Part shown: one piece after another, positions 1 to 9,335 of the stretch
How the letters are laid out: every line of letters begins with the position of its first letter
Position numbering within the stretch: position 1 is the first letter of the stretch
Assembly: GCA_037178625.1 (NCBI GenBank)
Contig: JAWZXG010000027.1
Span: 205,249-269,248 of the forward strand
Direction: 5' to 3'
Length of the DNA: 64,000 nt
Source of the DNA: Skeletonema tropicum
Lineage: Eukaryota; Bacillariophyta; Thalassiosirophyceae; Thalassiosirales; Thalassiosiraceae
Notes under the pieces: model-generated
Told to the model about the DNA's origin: nothing
The model's database searches: none
The model's input: only the letters and a program-made list of their open reading frames with translations
Translations under genes and position numbers: made by a program

Positions 1-29
1 TGCTCATGATGCCACCTTCGTCACTATGT

Positions 30-135
30 TAAGTGAGGCCGAGTACGAAATCGCTCATGTAAAGTGAGGCTGAGTACGAACTCGTAGTCGGACTCACTTT
101 ACATTTTTCGGTTGAGCATGTAAAGTGAGTACGAG
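30..135. repeat. Short direct and inverted repeat cluster (AAGTGAG...GAGTACGA)
   Basis: The motif AAGTGAGGC(C/T)GAGTACGAA occurs twice in direct orientation (about 30-49 and 61-80). It is followed by CTCACTTTACAT in inverted orientation (about 93-104) and again by CATGTAAAGTGAGTACGAG (about 117-135). The opposing copies could form a hairpin. No gene is associated; it may be the edge of a mobile element that starts left of the window. Confidence 0.55.
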
Positions 136-154
136 AAATTCAAGAAAAAAAAAG

Positions 155-192
155 TACGTAAGTAGCGTCAGTACCGATACAGTACTTACGTA
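155..192. repeat. Inverted repeat TACGTAAGTA / TACTTACGTA
   Basis: TACGTAAGTA at 155-164 is mirrored by TACTTACGTA at 183-192 across an 18-bp spacer. The right arm contains the self-complementary CTTACGTAAG (185-194). Function unknown. Confidence 0.55.
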
Positions 193-198
193 AGAAAA

Positions 199-489
199 CT
201 ACCAAACTGTAATTTCCCGCAGCACCCAGTTGAACCTTGAACTCCGAGCAGCTGGCAAAGCAGCTGGCCGATTGAAATCCTGATGCAATCGCGGATTCCC
301 AAATTCACGAATATATGCGAAGTGTTCCTGTTTCCATTCATCTTTGTTGGCCTTGATATGATTGAGCAAGTTTTTATTGTTCTCAATGTGTGTCCACATA
401 TCCTCGGCTTTCATTTTATCCTCTTTCTTCTCTTGAATTGAATCCCCCTTACTCCTCTTTGGTTGTCTTTCCTCGCCCTCCTCACTCAT
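199..489 (-). CDS. Small hypothetical charged protein (doubtful)
   Basis: The frame encodes about 96 residues from an ATG at 489; an in-frame ATG at 516 would add nine hydrophobic residues. The product is very rich in Glu and Lys, with a KRSKGD-type basic stretch near the N-terminus, and has no recognisable domain. Composition and length are compatible with a small nuclear or disordered protein, but a chance frame or an exon of a gene extending left is equally possible. The stretch from 520 to 1030 shows no gene. Confidence 0.25.
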   Translation of the reverse strand: MSEEGEERQPKRSKGDSIQEKKEDKMKAEDMWTHIENNKNLLNHIKANKDEWKQEHFAYIREFGNPRLHQDFNRPAALPAARSSRFNWVLREITVW

Positions 490-1038
490 GCTGTGAATAA
501 ATATTATTATTTTCAAATTACAATAGGAGCGCTGTTGTTTTCAAATTATGCGGTGGCCAGTGAGACAATTCCGACGGCGGTCGATGGTATATTGATAGGT
601 GAAGCGCCCGTGACAATTTTTGTGTAGTAAGAGCGCCGCAACGATGTGTAGGGGAGGATGCTGTTGTGTCGAGTGGTGCATGTACCGTCGGATGCAATGA
701 CGACGGTGGGTGTATTAATTAAAAAATTCGAAAGGTTCCAGTGATAGAATTCCAGCGAATAATGGCGGCTAATGGTATTAGTAATGATTTACCGTCGTAG
801 TTATTTCACCGACCCCAGTGATTTTGGCGTAGTACACACGTGCCGTATGGGGTGGAGAGCGCTAACTTTGTGCCATGGTTTGATGGTTGATCGGTGGTGA
901 TGTGAAACGCCTCATACTGTACCACTACAAAAAAGACTAAGTACCTGTAAGGGCTCCCTCACATTATTTTAGAGCGTACTAGCCCTTAAAAACAAGCGAC
1001 CCCGTAACCTTAATAATCGCGGATTCCCCTACTCCACT

Positions 1039-1132
1039 CAGCGCTTGAATAATAGGAGTATACATATCTCGGTTATGTGGCGCCTCAGCGCTTGAATAAT
1101 AGGAGTATACATATCTCGGTTATGTGGCGCCT
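1039..1132. repeat. Perfect 47-bp tandem duplication
   Basis: The segment 1039-1085, starting CAGCGCTTGAATAATAGGAG and ending GTGGCGCCT, is repeated without change at 1086-1132. It lies in non-coding DNA about 200 bp upstream of the gene at 1342. A recent slippage or unequal-exchange event explains it. Confidence 0.95.
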
Positions 1133-1341
1133 ACATACTCTTCAATTAATCCGAAGACGCCATTTGTGCGTCGCCATTCACCATATTTACCATATTTACT
1201 AATTGACGTGATCCACGCACAACTCACAACTCTGACAGTCTTGACATTTCGTTAATGCCATCAACCTGCCACGACTTGATCTTCGTTGCTGCCATAAAAG
1301 GACTGGGTTTGGATCGAAATTTCATCTCCAATCGAAGTATC

Positions 1342-1818
1342 ATGACAAAAGTTGGAGCCAACCACGGCAACGGTAACAATCTGATAGTCGACTTCGGCCA
1401 TCGGAGGTCAAAGAATGCTGATGCGCAAGTGAGCTTCTCTGGAGACATCATTGTACATTGCTTTCAATACCCGTCAAGGGATGAGGTCTCAAAGCGCTGG
1501 AACTCCAAGACAGACAAGTATTTCTTCGAACAAGAAATGATACGCGACGTCCTAGGCATTCGTTGTCTACTGTCTAACACGCCGATGGAAGACCTCGAAA
1601 AGGAGTTTCTCTATGACTGTGTTGGACTGGAATCTCTCATGTCGAGCAAAGTCACGAGATTCTTGAAGGAAATGAAACGAAGTCACGCCCGCTCGATAGT
1701 GGAGATGCAGTATTGCCTGAGTGAAGAGCAGCTGGCGGCATATGCGGCGAGGCAATCATCACAGTCAAGAGAGAGAGCACAAAAGCTTGCAGCTGGTTAC
1801 TTGAAGATATTGCCATAG
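1342..1818 (+). CDS. Small diatom-type paralogous protein, copy 1 (VSF/W-S-D-F family)
   Basis: Encodes 158 residues from ATG 1342. An upstream in-frame ATG at 1255 exists, but the paralog at 34043 starts at the position equivalent to 1342, and the bases just before that ATG (ATCGAAGTATCATG) are conserved between the two copies. Order of features: N-terminal LIVDFGHRR, a VSFSGDIIVHCFQYPSRDEV block, a WNSK..KYFFEQEM block, DCVGLESLMSSKVTRF, and a basic helix followed by EMQYCLSEEQLAAYA. No signal peptide or membrane segment is visible. The core pattern (K/R-x-V-S-F, then W-N/Y-S/T..D...F..E) resembles a large family of small uncharacterised diatom proteins. Three further members lie in this window (3710-4288, 33483-34043, 35286-35990). 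Function unknown. Confidence 0.75.
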   Translation: MTKVGANHGNGNNLIVDFGHRRSKNADAQVSFSGDIIVHCFQYPSRDEVSKRWNSKTDKYFFEQEMIRDVLGIRCLLSNTPMEDLEKEFLYDCVGLESLMSSKVTRFLKEMKRSHARSIVEMQYCLSEEQLAAYAARQSSQSRERAQKLAAGYLKILP

Positions 1819-2094
1819 GGATTGTGGTATATAAGTAGGACCGTGGAAGTGTCACTGATTGATTACGGAATTCACTTTTCGAAGTAAAGTGAGAAAATAA
1901 AGTTAGTAGTATCATAGGTAGTAGTAGTAAAGGTAGTAGATCCTAAAACTGTTGAAATGTAGGGTCATTTCAAAGCCAAGCCAGTGGCTGTGTGTTCTTT
2001 AACACATCTGACGACAATATCTCAGTCGCAAGAGTAAAATAGTGTCGATGACTTGATTTTGATCATAATAATGGACTATCATCAGTAGATCTCG

Positions 2095-2200
2095 CTCTAG
2101 AGAGTTTTGTTGTAGGGTTAACCAACTCTAGACCATAGATAGTCGACTATTCATGGTCTCTAGAGAGAGACGATCTATTGTCTAGTTGGTCAACCTCATC
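2095..2200. repeat. Imperfect long palindrome centred on AGTCGACT
   Basis: Around the perfect core ATAGTCGACTAT near 2140, CTCTAGACCAT on the left pairs with ATGGTCTCTAGAG on the right. Farther out, ACCAACTCTAGA pairs with TCTAGTTGGT. It lies in the spacer between the two inverted gene copies. The rest of 2200-3460 contains only short unsupported frames. Confidence 0.5.
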
Positions 2201-3709
2201 AACAAGTATGGTATCTCCCACGAGCCTACATGATAGAATCTCAGCTGCCATGAAATCAAATAGAGAGTACTCAAGCTTCGTGAAAGGGTGAACGTAGAGG
2301 TGAATAATGAAGTATTCCGACACACTCTGATCTGGCGTGCCTTGTCCTTGGCCCTGTGCAAAGTATCTATGTAACCAATCGATTTGGCCTTTTTCACAGT
2401 CTCACGTACAAGCCAGCTTTCGGGTCTTCATCCAACCCAACCCGGTCCTAGAGCAACCCTCTCTAGATAGAGCATCGAGTCCTGTCTGGCTTTCTTCTTC
2501 CTCGCTCCAATTCTGATATGTACAATACATCCTTCACATAACACACTCGTGTAGAAGTTGTCTCTTTTTCAGAAATGCGTTGGGGAGCTGTTACAAATTA
2601 CAAGCACTTGTAGATACAGAAGAGAAGAATTGAGTAAGTGATACACAGAAAGAGAAAGAGCTCATGGGATCAAGCGTGTATGCGATCGATGGGTCACAGT
2701 GAAGGAGAAACAATGTACGTGCAGGTACAAGTACAAGTGGAACAAAGAGATTGGAGAGACAAATGATAGTCTGAATGATGAGGCTGAGATTGAGATGCCG
2801 AGATGCCAAGATGCCAAGAAGAAGAAAGAAAGTTATTCAAGAAGCTTGAGCCTGTGCACAATTCCTGTCCGTGTTATGTCATGGACAGAAATTTGGCGGC
2901 CAAAACCACCGGCTGAATGACACATGAGTGCTACGTGCACATAACGTCATCGCTAAGCGCTACGATACCAAACTTTAGACCATCCACATCGACAGCCTAG
3001 TCCACACTGAGAGTCCAGTCCAAACGGAGCTGCAGCGGAGCAGCAGCAGCTCGGCGTCAAAACGAATGGGGCCAAAGACGAGAATTGGTAGAGGTTGCAA
3101 ACTGTACACAAATCCTCAACCACGTCAAGTGAGCATTCAGATGCGGCGAAAAACCAGCAGTGTTGACAAAATATGTGCCGAAGATCCTAGCACTTCAAAG
3201 GGTGGCGAGAGCATAGACCATGGCATAGGCACGGAGAATGCGTCACCTCAAAGGGTGCAAAAATCTTGGACTACGGAGGGAGAAGTGTATTGGTATCGTA
3301 GTTGAGTTGAGTAAATTCTAAGTTTTGATTATTACACAACAACTTATAGATAATGTATTCTCTACTGGATTTCAAGGCAACTGAGATTCTAGCCGGAGTG
3401 GGAGATTACTATATGACTATATGTACTGTGAGAAATCAACTGGCATCAGAGTTAGAGGTATGATATGATCAAGATCAAGTCAACGAAACTGTTTTATAGG
3501 CTTACTCTTGCGACTGAGATATTGATATTGTCAGGAGGGTTTATATCGTGCAGCCATTCACTTGGCCGTAAAAGAACCTGCATTATAAATTTCAACAGTC
3601 TGCTTTACTTTATATAGGCTCTACTACTACTAACCACTACCTATGACTATGGCAATACTTATTTACTTACTTTACTTGTAGCGGTCCTATTTACAACAAC
3701 AACGTTCCC

Positions 3710-4288
3710 CTATGACAATATCTCCCAGTAACCAGCTGCAAGCTTCTGTGCTCTCTCTCTTGACTGTGATGAATGACTCGCCGCATATGCAGCCAGCTGC
3801 TCTTCACTCAGGCAATACTGCATCTCCACTATCGAGCGGGCATGTCGCCTTTTCTTTTCCTTCAAGAATCTCGTGACTTTGCTCGACACGAGAGCTTCCA
3901 ATCCAACACAATCATAGAGAAACTCCTTTTCGTGATCTTCCATTTGTGTGATAGACAGTAGACAACGAATGTTTTGGACGTCGCGTGCCATTTCTTGTTC
4001 AAAAAAGTACTTGTCTCTCTTGGAGTTCCAGCGCATAGACACCTCATCCCTTGACGGGTATTGAAAACAATGTACAATGATGTCTTCAGAGAAGCTCACT
4101 TTCCTCTCCATTGTCACGGCTGTTGTGTTGTTCGTTGCAGTTGCAGTCACCTTTCCACCACCACCACCACCACCACCACCACCATTACCATTACCAGTAT
4201 CTGATTCTGATGTTCGCCTCAGATGCGGACGGCGATGGCCGAAGTCGACTATTAGATCGCTGCGATTGTTGGCTCCAAGCTGTGACAT
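3710..4288 (-). CDS. Small diatom-type paralogous protein, copy 2 (poly-Gly insert)
   Basis: Encodes 192 residues from ATG 4288, chosen by alignment to the other copies; the frame stays open upstream to an ATG at 4375. It shares LIVDFGHRRP, the VSFSEDIIVHCFQYPSRDEV block, WNSKRDKYFFEQEM, DCVGLEALVSSKVTRF, and the C-terminal EMQYCLSEEQLAAYA with copy 1. It differs by an inserted run of about ten glycines, encoded by a GGT repeat near 4150-4180, followed by a Thr/Asn-rich stretch. It lies in the inverted arm of the duplication with copy 1. No targeting signal or known catalytic motif is seen. Function unknown; high similarity with an intact frame suggests it is expressed or very recent. Confidence 0.75.
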   Translation of the reverse strand: MSQLGANNRSDLIVDFGHRRPHLRRTSESDTGNGNGGGGGGGGGGKVTATATNNTTAVTMERKVSFSEDIIVHCFQYPSRDEVSMRWNSKRDKYFFEQEMARDVQNIRCLLSITQMEDHEKEFLYDCVGLEALVSSKVTRFLKEKKRRHARSIVEMQYCLSEEQLAAYAASHSSQSRERAQKLAAGYWEILS

Positions 4289-4375
4289 GATTGTAGATGT
4301 ATTCCAATTTGTTGATTGTGAGATACTTAAAGTGAGATACTGCGTAACTTGCATCTGTTGTGAGATCGAGATCAC

Positions 4376-5450
4376 GATTAAGTATTAAGTAGGTTCGAAA
4401 AAAGCACAGCTGCTTCAACTTAAGCTGCGTAAGTGTCTGTCATACTTTCACTGAGCTGGGTCAACCATGTGTCTTGAAGTTGTAGACATGACGATCATCA
4501 CAAAATCCACGACTACAGAAGTTTCTCCGCAGCTAGCTGCTATCCATGACTAAAAAGTTTCTCCGCTACATGTCACGATTACAAAACCGAGCACAAATCA
4601 CAATGAGACCAGGGAACCTGGACACTGCTCTCCCTATAAAAAAATACGAACCGGGACTCTTTTTCTTACCATCTGTTGTCGTACCATCTGCTTTCTGATG
4701 CATCTGCCATGTGAGTGATGATGATGATGTGGACAAAAATCAAGCATTGTCAACCCCAGCAGGTTCCCATGCTACTGCGAGTATGCAGTAAGAGAGTAGT
4801 AGAGGTTGTTGTGTAGTTACTTCTGATGGTTCGCAAACGGGCGGGCTCTTTAGGCCAAGCTGTATCGCAGTAAACCCACATGACGTTTATCACAAAATCC
4901 TTTCTACTACAAAAGTTTCTCCGCTACAGTCACGATGACAAAACAGAGCTGCTGCTATCCAGGAGTACCTACATAGAAAGTGATAGCTTGATGTCTGAGA
5001 TGGTTCGCAAGCGGACTTTTTCATGCCACAGCTATCGCAATATGGGGTTAAAATCAGCGCTTCGGTAAAACTTAGACTTCTTTCCGCCAAACCAAAACGC
5101 TTATTAAGGATCTCAAAACCGAGGCCTTCAGCTAGCGTGCTATTATGAGACTCTAGAGATAAGAATAAGAGAAATTTTAAAGTACGTCTGATTAGCCCTC
5201 TAGAGGGGCGAAATTATGAGACTAGAGATAGAAGCTGATTGGAGGCTGCAATGATCCGTCGAGATGGAGTGCAGCTGACCGAGCTGTAATAGAGCAAAGG
5301 CTCCAGTTAGCAGTGCACATCTACAACGAAAGCTTCAGTGAAGTTGTGTTGAGCAGGATTAGTACATAATTCAGCCAAATGAGACTGGATAGTAAGTAGA
5401 TTATTAGGATTGTTGATGAAACACTATCTAGACTCAAACATGTGCATACA
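4376..5450. repeat. Gene-poor stretch with degenerate duplicated blocks
   Basis: About 4488-4600 and 4879-4960 share a block with ATCACAAAATCC, AGTTTCTCCGCTACA, and TCACGAT-ACAAAAC. A second shared block, GATGGTTCGCAA(A/G)CGG, appears near 4827 and 5000. Short frames here carry no domain. Near 5150-5230 the phrase ATTATGAGACTCTAGAGATA is repeated around a GCCCTCTAGAGGGGC near-palindrome. No gene is supported. Confidence 0.45.
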
Positions 5451-5459
5451 TTTGCCAAC

Positions 5460-5700
5460 ACAAAGAGCTGACCATGAATGGAAGGATAGAACGCTTCATC
5501 AGTATAACAACTTTGGCTTGTGTCTCTAGGATGATAGGTAGCAGTTTATCAGAAACTGTCTATCGTACTTTCTTTTGTAAGCATGCCTTTACCTCTTCAT
5601 GAATTCATGAATTCTTCGGCCAACTCTCTCTGTGGACCAATACTACAAGAGAACGCAGTGAGCACTTTCAATTATCATTTTCCTTAGTCAAAAGAAGAGC
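5460..5700 (-). pseudogene. 3' relic of a MYND/Sel1-family gene (second paralog)
   Basis: On the minus strand, about 5595-5640 reads as PQRELAEEF, which matches the usual C-terminal end of the diatom MYND/RING/Sel1 proteins (normally preceded by HQAAVDATKS, degraded here). Its 3' flank (5460-5590) is a divergent duplicate of the 3' flank of the neighbouring relic (about 5935-6055). Both contain GAATGGAAGG/GAATGAAAGG, TTTGTGTCTC-type and CTCTCTGTGGAC/CCCTCTGTGGAC blocks. No upstream coding exons remain, so only the gene end is left. Confidence 0.45.
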
Positions 5701-6501
5701 AATCACTTCTCTTTAGCGACAAAGAACGAAAGTGGCCAAGCTAGCTGTGCGCCATTGATTACAACACATTTTTTTGTGCTTTGATACATATCGTTGGTTG
5801 AGGTGGTTGCTTGTTCACTCTGTAAGGGAGGCCCCACTGATACGAGAATACTTGGGGTCTTTGAAATATTACGTTACGTTTGATCATAAAGTCAGATAAT
5901 AGCTACGAAGAACTTAGGAACGAATGCATTTGCTAAAGCAAGAGAGCTGGCCACGAATGAAAGGGTGGAACGCTTATCATTATTACTTTGATTTGTGTCT
6001 CGATCACTCCTAGGATTTTCTTTTGTTTTGTCTTTACTTGTGTAAGAATGCCTTTATTTCTCCAATTCTTTGGCTGCCTCCCTCTGTGGACTCTTGGTTG
6101 CATCTACAGCGGCCTGATGCGTAGAGTAGCAAGGTTCCCTTTGCTCACAATCCCCTGCTTAAACAACTCCATCAGCATTTTGATTGGACAAGATGATACT
6201 AATGAAGCTTTGTGATTGGCAACACAGCATCCGCTACAAATAACTTTACTGCAACAATTGATTAAGGTTGATTTCGTTACATCAATCTTGGTTAAGGGGT
6301 CATGCAGATCGGACAGTCACCAAGTTGACTGCTTTCCGGTTGCTTGAATAATAATTCGTCACGTATTTCAGCTGCTCGTATTTTGCACGCTTCTTCATGC
6401 TCTGATTTGTGATCCATCTGGCAAGCATCACTGCAATATTGAACGAGATCGCAATGATCACAATTCTTCAACTTGATGTCATCAACTTCCGCGATGCCGC
6501 A

Positions 6502-6781
6502 ACAAGAAGGACGTCGATACTGATAGTTCCATTTGAACAGAGGTAATAGTGCAATCGCTGCGGAGTGAATACGATAGTATTGCTTAACATATATCTACTT
6601 GGTTATTAATGAAATCTACGTGTAAACAAGCGCATGGGAAACTCCGCTACTTCGAGAGAGAAGTAGCCTGAAAACCCACACGATGGTCTTCTGACACCAG
6701 GTTGACACCTTTGGCGATCAACAGAGAAACCATCTTATTTGTGTCGCTAAAGACACATCTGAATCACGGACACCTCCGTCA
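6502..6781 (-). repeat. 3' LTR of the copia element
   Basis: 280 bp. In element sense it starts TGACGGAGGTGTCC right after the polypurine tract (6782-6794) and ends CGACGTCCTTCTTGT at the host junction. The 3' end is not the canonical CA. It matches the 5' LTR over its whole length. Confidence 0.9.
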
Positions 6782-6827
6782 CTCCCTCTCTATCGACGAG
6801 AAGTATGAGCGGAGATAGAATGATTAC

Positions 6828-9194
6828 TTACCATCCCGTTATTTTCTTTCGTAAATACTCATATTGAGGTTGGGGAAGGCATTTTGTGCAAATATCACCG
6901 AGCATTTCTTTAGTTTCACACTTCAGAAGTTTGATTCCTCGAGCCGCAATTTGTTCTCTGAACCAGTTGGTCTTGATTGCATAGTGCTTGCTTCGGGGAG
7001 TAAACTCGGGAGGTAATGTTTGCGCTAGGATCAATGCTCCAGCATTGTCCTCATGCAATCGAATGTGCATGGATGCGCCATCTTCTGCAGAGAGACCGAT
7101 GGCACTACTCAACTCTTGAACTACATCCAAGATAGGAAAGAGTTCGCGACAACAAGAAGCCATTGCATTTATCTCAGCTTCCATTGTACTAGTAGCAGTC
7201 TCGCTCTGGAGCTGCGACTTCCAAAGAACAGGACTATCCGCAACATTGATGATGAATCCAGTTCGAGATCGAGTGACGACTGGATCTTGAATATCTTCAT
7301 ATCCGTAGAGACCACCGAAGTCACTATCTGGGTATGCATCAACCTTGAGTTCCTTGAGGTCTGCATTCGGGGTAATTAGCATACCCTTGTCTCGTGTACC
7401 CTTGAGGTACCGTCCGATCCTCTTGAGTGCCTCTTCGTGAGACTTCTTGGGACAGAAAGAGAATCGAGCTGCACAGTGCACACTGTACGCTAAATCAGGT
7501 CGGGTGTTGTTTGCTAAATAGAGCAACATTCCCACCACGCTTGAGTAAGAGAAAGATCCATCAGGAGGATCTCCTTCGGCATCTTTTACAAGAGGCTTCT
7601 TCAAGCACGGAGTTCCCTTTTGGGTCGAGTTCTCGTCGAGACCGAGCGCTACCAAAATGCGATCGATGAGACCTTTTTGCGTCATCAAGATCTTTCCACC
7701 ATTCTCCTCATTTGCGGGAATCCTCTTCATGTCAATTCCAAGAAATCCTGCAGAATCAGACTCTTCCTCGAGGTCAACTCCACGAGCTCGCAAGTCCTTT
7801 CCAAGAACGGTGATGTTCTCCTCGTCACGAGACCACATTAGAATGTCGTCAACAAAGATTACGGCAATGGTAGTGTCTCCAATGAACAAACACGGATCAA
7901 AAGAGCTTTGGCGCATGCCACATTCTTCCATTTTCTCAACCATGAACTCGTAGAACGCTTTGGGAGAGTTCTTGAGACCGTAAATACATCGCTTCAACTT
8001 GAGAACGCGAGGACGACCATTCTTATCAAACTGCTTGAAACCTTGTGGCATCTCTAAATAGATTTCTTCACCAGGCGCAAGCTTGCTGTGAAGGAAAGCT
8101 GCCTTCACATCTCCTTGCTTACTCTTCAATCCAAGAATACACTCCAGGATCAAAAGTATTCGCACGGTAGTCCACTGCACGACCGGTGCATATAGACTGT
8201 CATCAAAATAGTGGATTCCTGCCTTTGCGAGGTCTCCACGAGCACACAAACGAGCTTTCATCTTCTTGATCAGACCGTCAGGAAAACGCTTGCATCGCAT
8301 CGCCCAAGTAGTTGGTAGAGGATGCATCTCATCTGTTCGATCAACAATATCCCACGTGTCCATCTGTTCCAAAGTCTCCACTTCCAAAACTGCGGCTTGC
8401 CAGTACTCTTCTGCGAAAGGTCCATTCATAGCTTGCCACCAGTTGGGGTAGTCATCTTTGTTGGCATTTGCTTTAGCTGCTAACATCAAGGGATGCAGCC
8501 ATTCAACAACAAGGTCGGAAAGACGACGTAGCTCACGATGATCCGACTTGAGACCGGACAACATTTCAATCGGCGAGTGATACCCAAGAACTTCTTTCGG
8601 AATACGGTTCCAAATATACACTGCTTGTTGTACGGCAAAGGGCCAAAGACGAGCGTTAACTTGACTCGTATCAGGCCAATGAATAGAGGCATGTATCATA
8701 AAATGACGTGCCATTGAACCAATTACACGAATATCAGATTCGGCAACTGAGTTTTGGTGCTTAGCCCCAACTGCACTGAACGATTGGCTTTGGGACTTCA
8801 CCTTGCAATCTTGTCTGAAAGCAGCACTATCAAATATTCCATTATCACTGTGATAGTGCTTCACATCTACTCCTGCGTAATCACGAATCTCATTCTCAAA
8901 AGTAGACTTGCCGTCGATTGTTTCGTTGGCATTTAGGGAGACCTGAAGCTGGAAGCTCTTATACCGACTGTACGCATCACTATAAGTAGTAGCACCATGA
9001 ATAGAAGAAGAAGGACCTTCTCTTCCATATCCCTTCAATAAACGACCAGGAGTACTAACAACCATTTGGTCAGTATGGACCATCTTCCCCGGAGCATCGG
9101 CACCACGGGATAACGATCCTTCCTTTTCCGGAATAGCTCTGATTACAGATGTCTCTGTCGATCTCGCCCGCTGATTTGCAAGCTTACACGCCAT
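6828..9194 (-). CDS. Copia pol remnant: integrase (part), reverse transcriptase, RNase H
   Basis: 788 residues from ATG 9194; the frame is open further upstream into the internal LTR fragment. Residues 2-5 belong to a C-x2-C pair, the tail of the integrase HHCC zinc region. The catalytic triad D42, D117, E152 has DD35E spacing, so this core is complete. Around residues 215-235 the sequence jumps from the integrase (SPIEMLSGLKSDHR) almost directly to the reverse transcriptase approach (NWWQAMNGPFAEEYWQAA), so the integrase C-terminal region has been deleted in frame. The reverse transcriptase has GDVKAAFLH (about 361-369) and FVDD (447-450). RNase H motifs DSDFGG, STMEAEI, and HEDNAGA follow. 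Protease is absent. Probably non-autonomous, although the reverse transcriptase looks intact. Confidence 0.92.
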   Translation of the reverse strand: MACKLANQRARSTETSVIRAIPEKEGSLSRGADAPGKMVHTDQMVVSTPGRLLKGYGREGPSSSIHGATTYSDAYSRYKSFQLQVSLNANETIDGKSTFENEIRDYAGVDVKHYHSDNGIFDSAAFRQDCKVKSQSQSFSAVGAKHQNSVAESDIRVIGSMARHFMIHASIHWPDTSQVNARLWPFAVQQAVYIWNRIPKEVLGYHSPIEMLSGLKSDHRELRRLSDLVVEWLHPLMLAAKANANKDDYPNWWQAMNGPFAEEYWQAAVLEVETLEQMDTWDIVDRTDEMHPLPTTWAMRCKRFPDGLIKKMKARLCARGDLAKAGIHYFDDSLYAPVVQWTTVRILLILECILGLKSKQGDVKAAFLHSKLAPGEEIYLEMPQGFKQFDKNGRPRVLKLKRCIYGLKNSPKAFYEFMVEKMEECGMRQSSFDPCLFIGDTTIAVIFVDDILMWSRDEENITVLGKDLRARGVDLEEESDSAGFLGIDMKRIPANEENGGKILMTQKGLIDRILVALGLDENSTQKGTPCLKKPLVKDAEGDPPDGSFSYSSVVGMLLYLANNTRPDLAYSVHCAARFSFCPKKSHEEALKRIGRYLKGTRDKGMLITPNADLKELKVDAYPDSDFGGLYGYEDIQDPVVTRSRTGFIINVADSPVLWKSQLQSETATSTMEAEINAMASCCRELFPILDVVQELSSAIGLSAEDGASMHIRLHEDNAGALILAQTLPPEFTPRSKHYAIKTNWFREQIAARGIKLLKCETKEMLGDICTKCLPQPQYEYLRKKITGW

Positions 9195-9227
9195 GCAAAC
9201 AGGAATCTCACATTTTGCGGTAGACCC

Positions 9228-9335
9228 ACAAGAAGGACGTCGATACTGATAGTTCCATTTAAACAGAGGTAATAGTGCAATCGCTGCGGAGTGAATACGA
9301 TAGTATTGCTTAACATATATCTACTTGGTTATTAA
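9228..9335 (-). repeat. Stray LTR end fragment between gag and pol
   Basis: 108 bp matching the last 108 bp (U5 side) of the element's own LTR, with one substitution visible (TTTAAAC for TTTGAAC on the plus strand). Its outer end coincides with the exact LTR end plus two bases of the primer-binding site. The other end is fused to gag, whose last codons (NNQVDIC, stop) come from the LTR fragment. It replaces the gag C-terminus, protease and first part of integrase. Confidence 0.88.

Larger units (their letters stand above)
1342..4288. repeat. Inverted segmental duplication carrying gene copies 1 and 2
   Basis: The gene at 1342-1818 and its 3' flank up to about 2070 match, in reverse orientation, the segment about 3465-4288. 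The homology covers the coding part, a TA/CTA-rich 3' flank with runs of GTAGTAGTAG, the GTTGAAAT motif, and a distal block containing ATCTCAGTCGCAAGAGTAA. The two arms are separated by about 1.4 kb (2071-3464) in which no gene is recognised. A third, unlinked copy with the same 3' flank is at 33360-34043. The duplicated unit therefore included the 3' flank, which argues against retroposition of an mRNA. Confidence 0.8.

Noticed and set aside
3066..3305. 79-codon plus-strand frame between the inverted gene copies
   Set aside because: No domain, no homologue in the window, and composition like the surrounding non-coding DNA.
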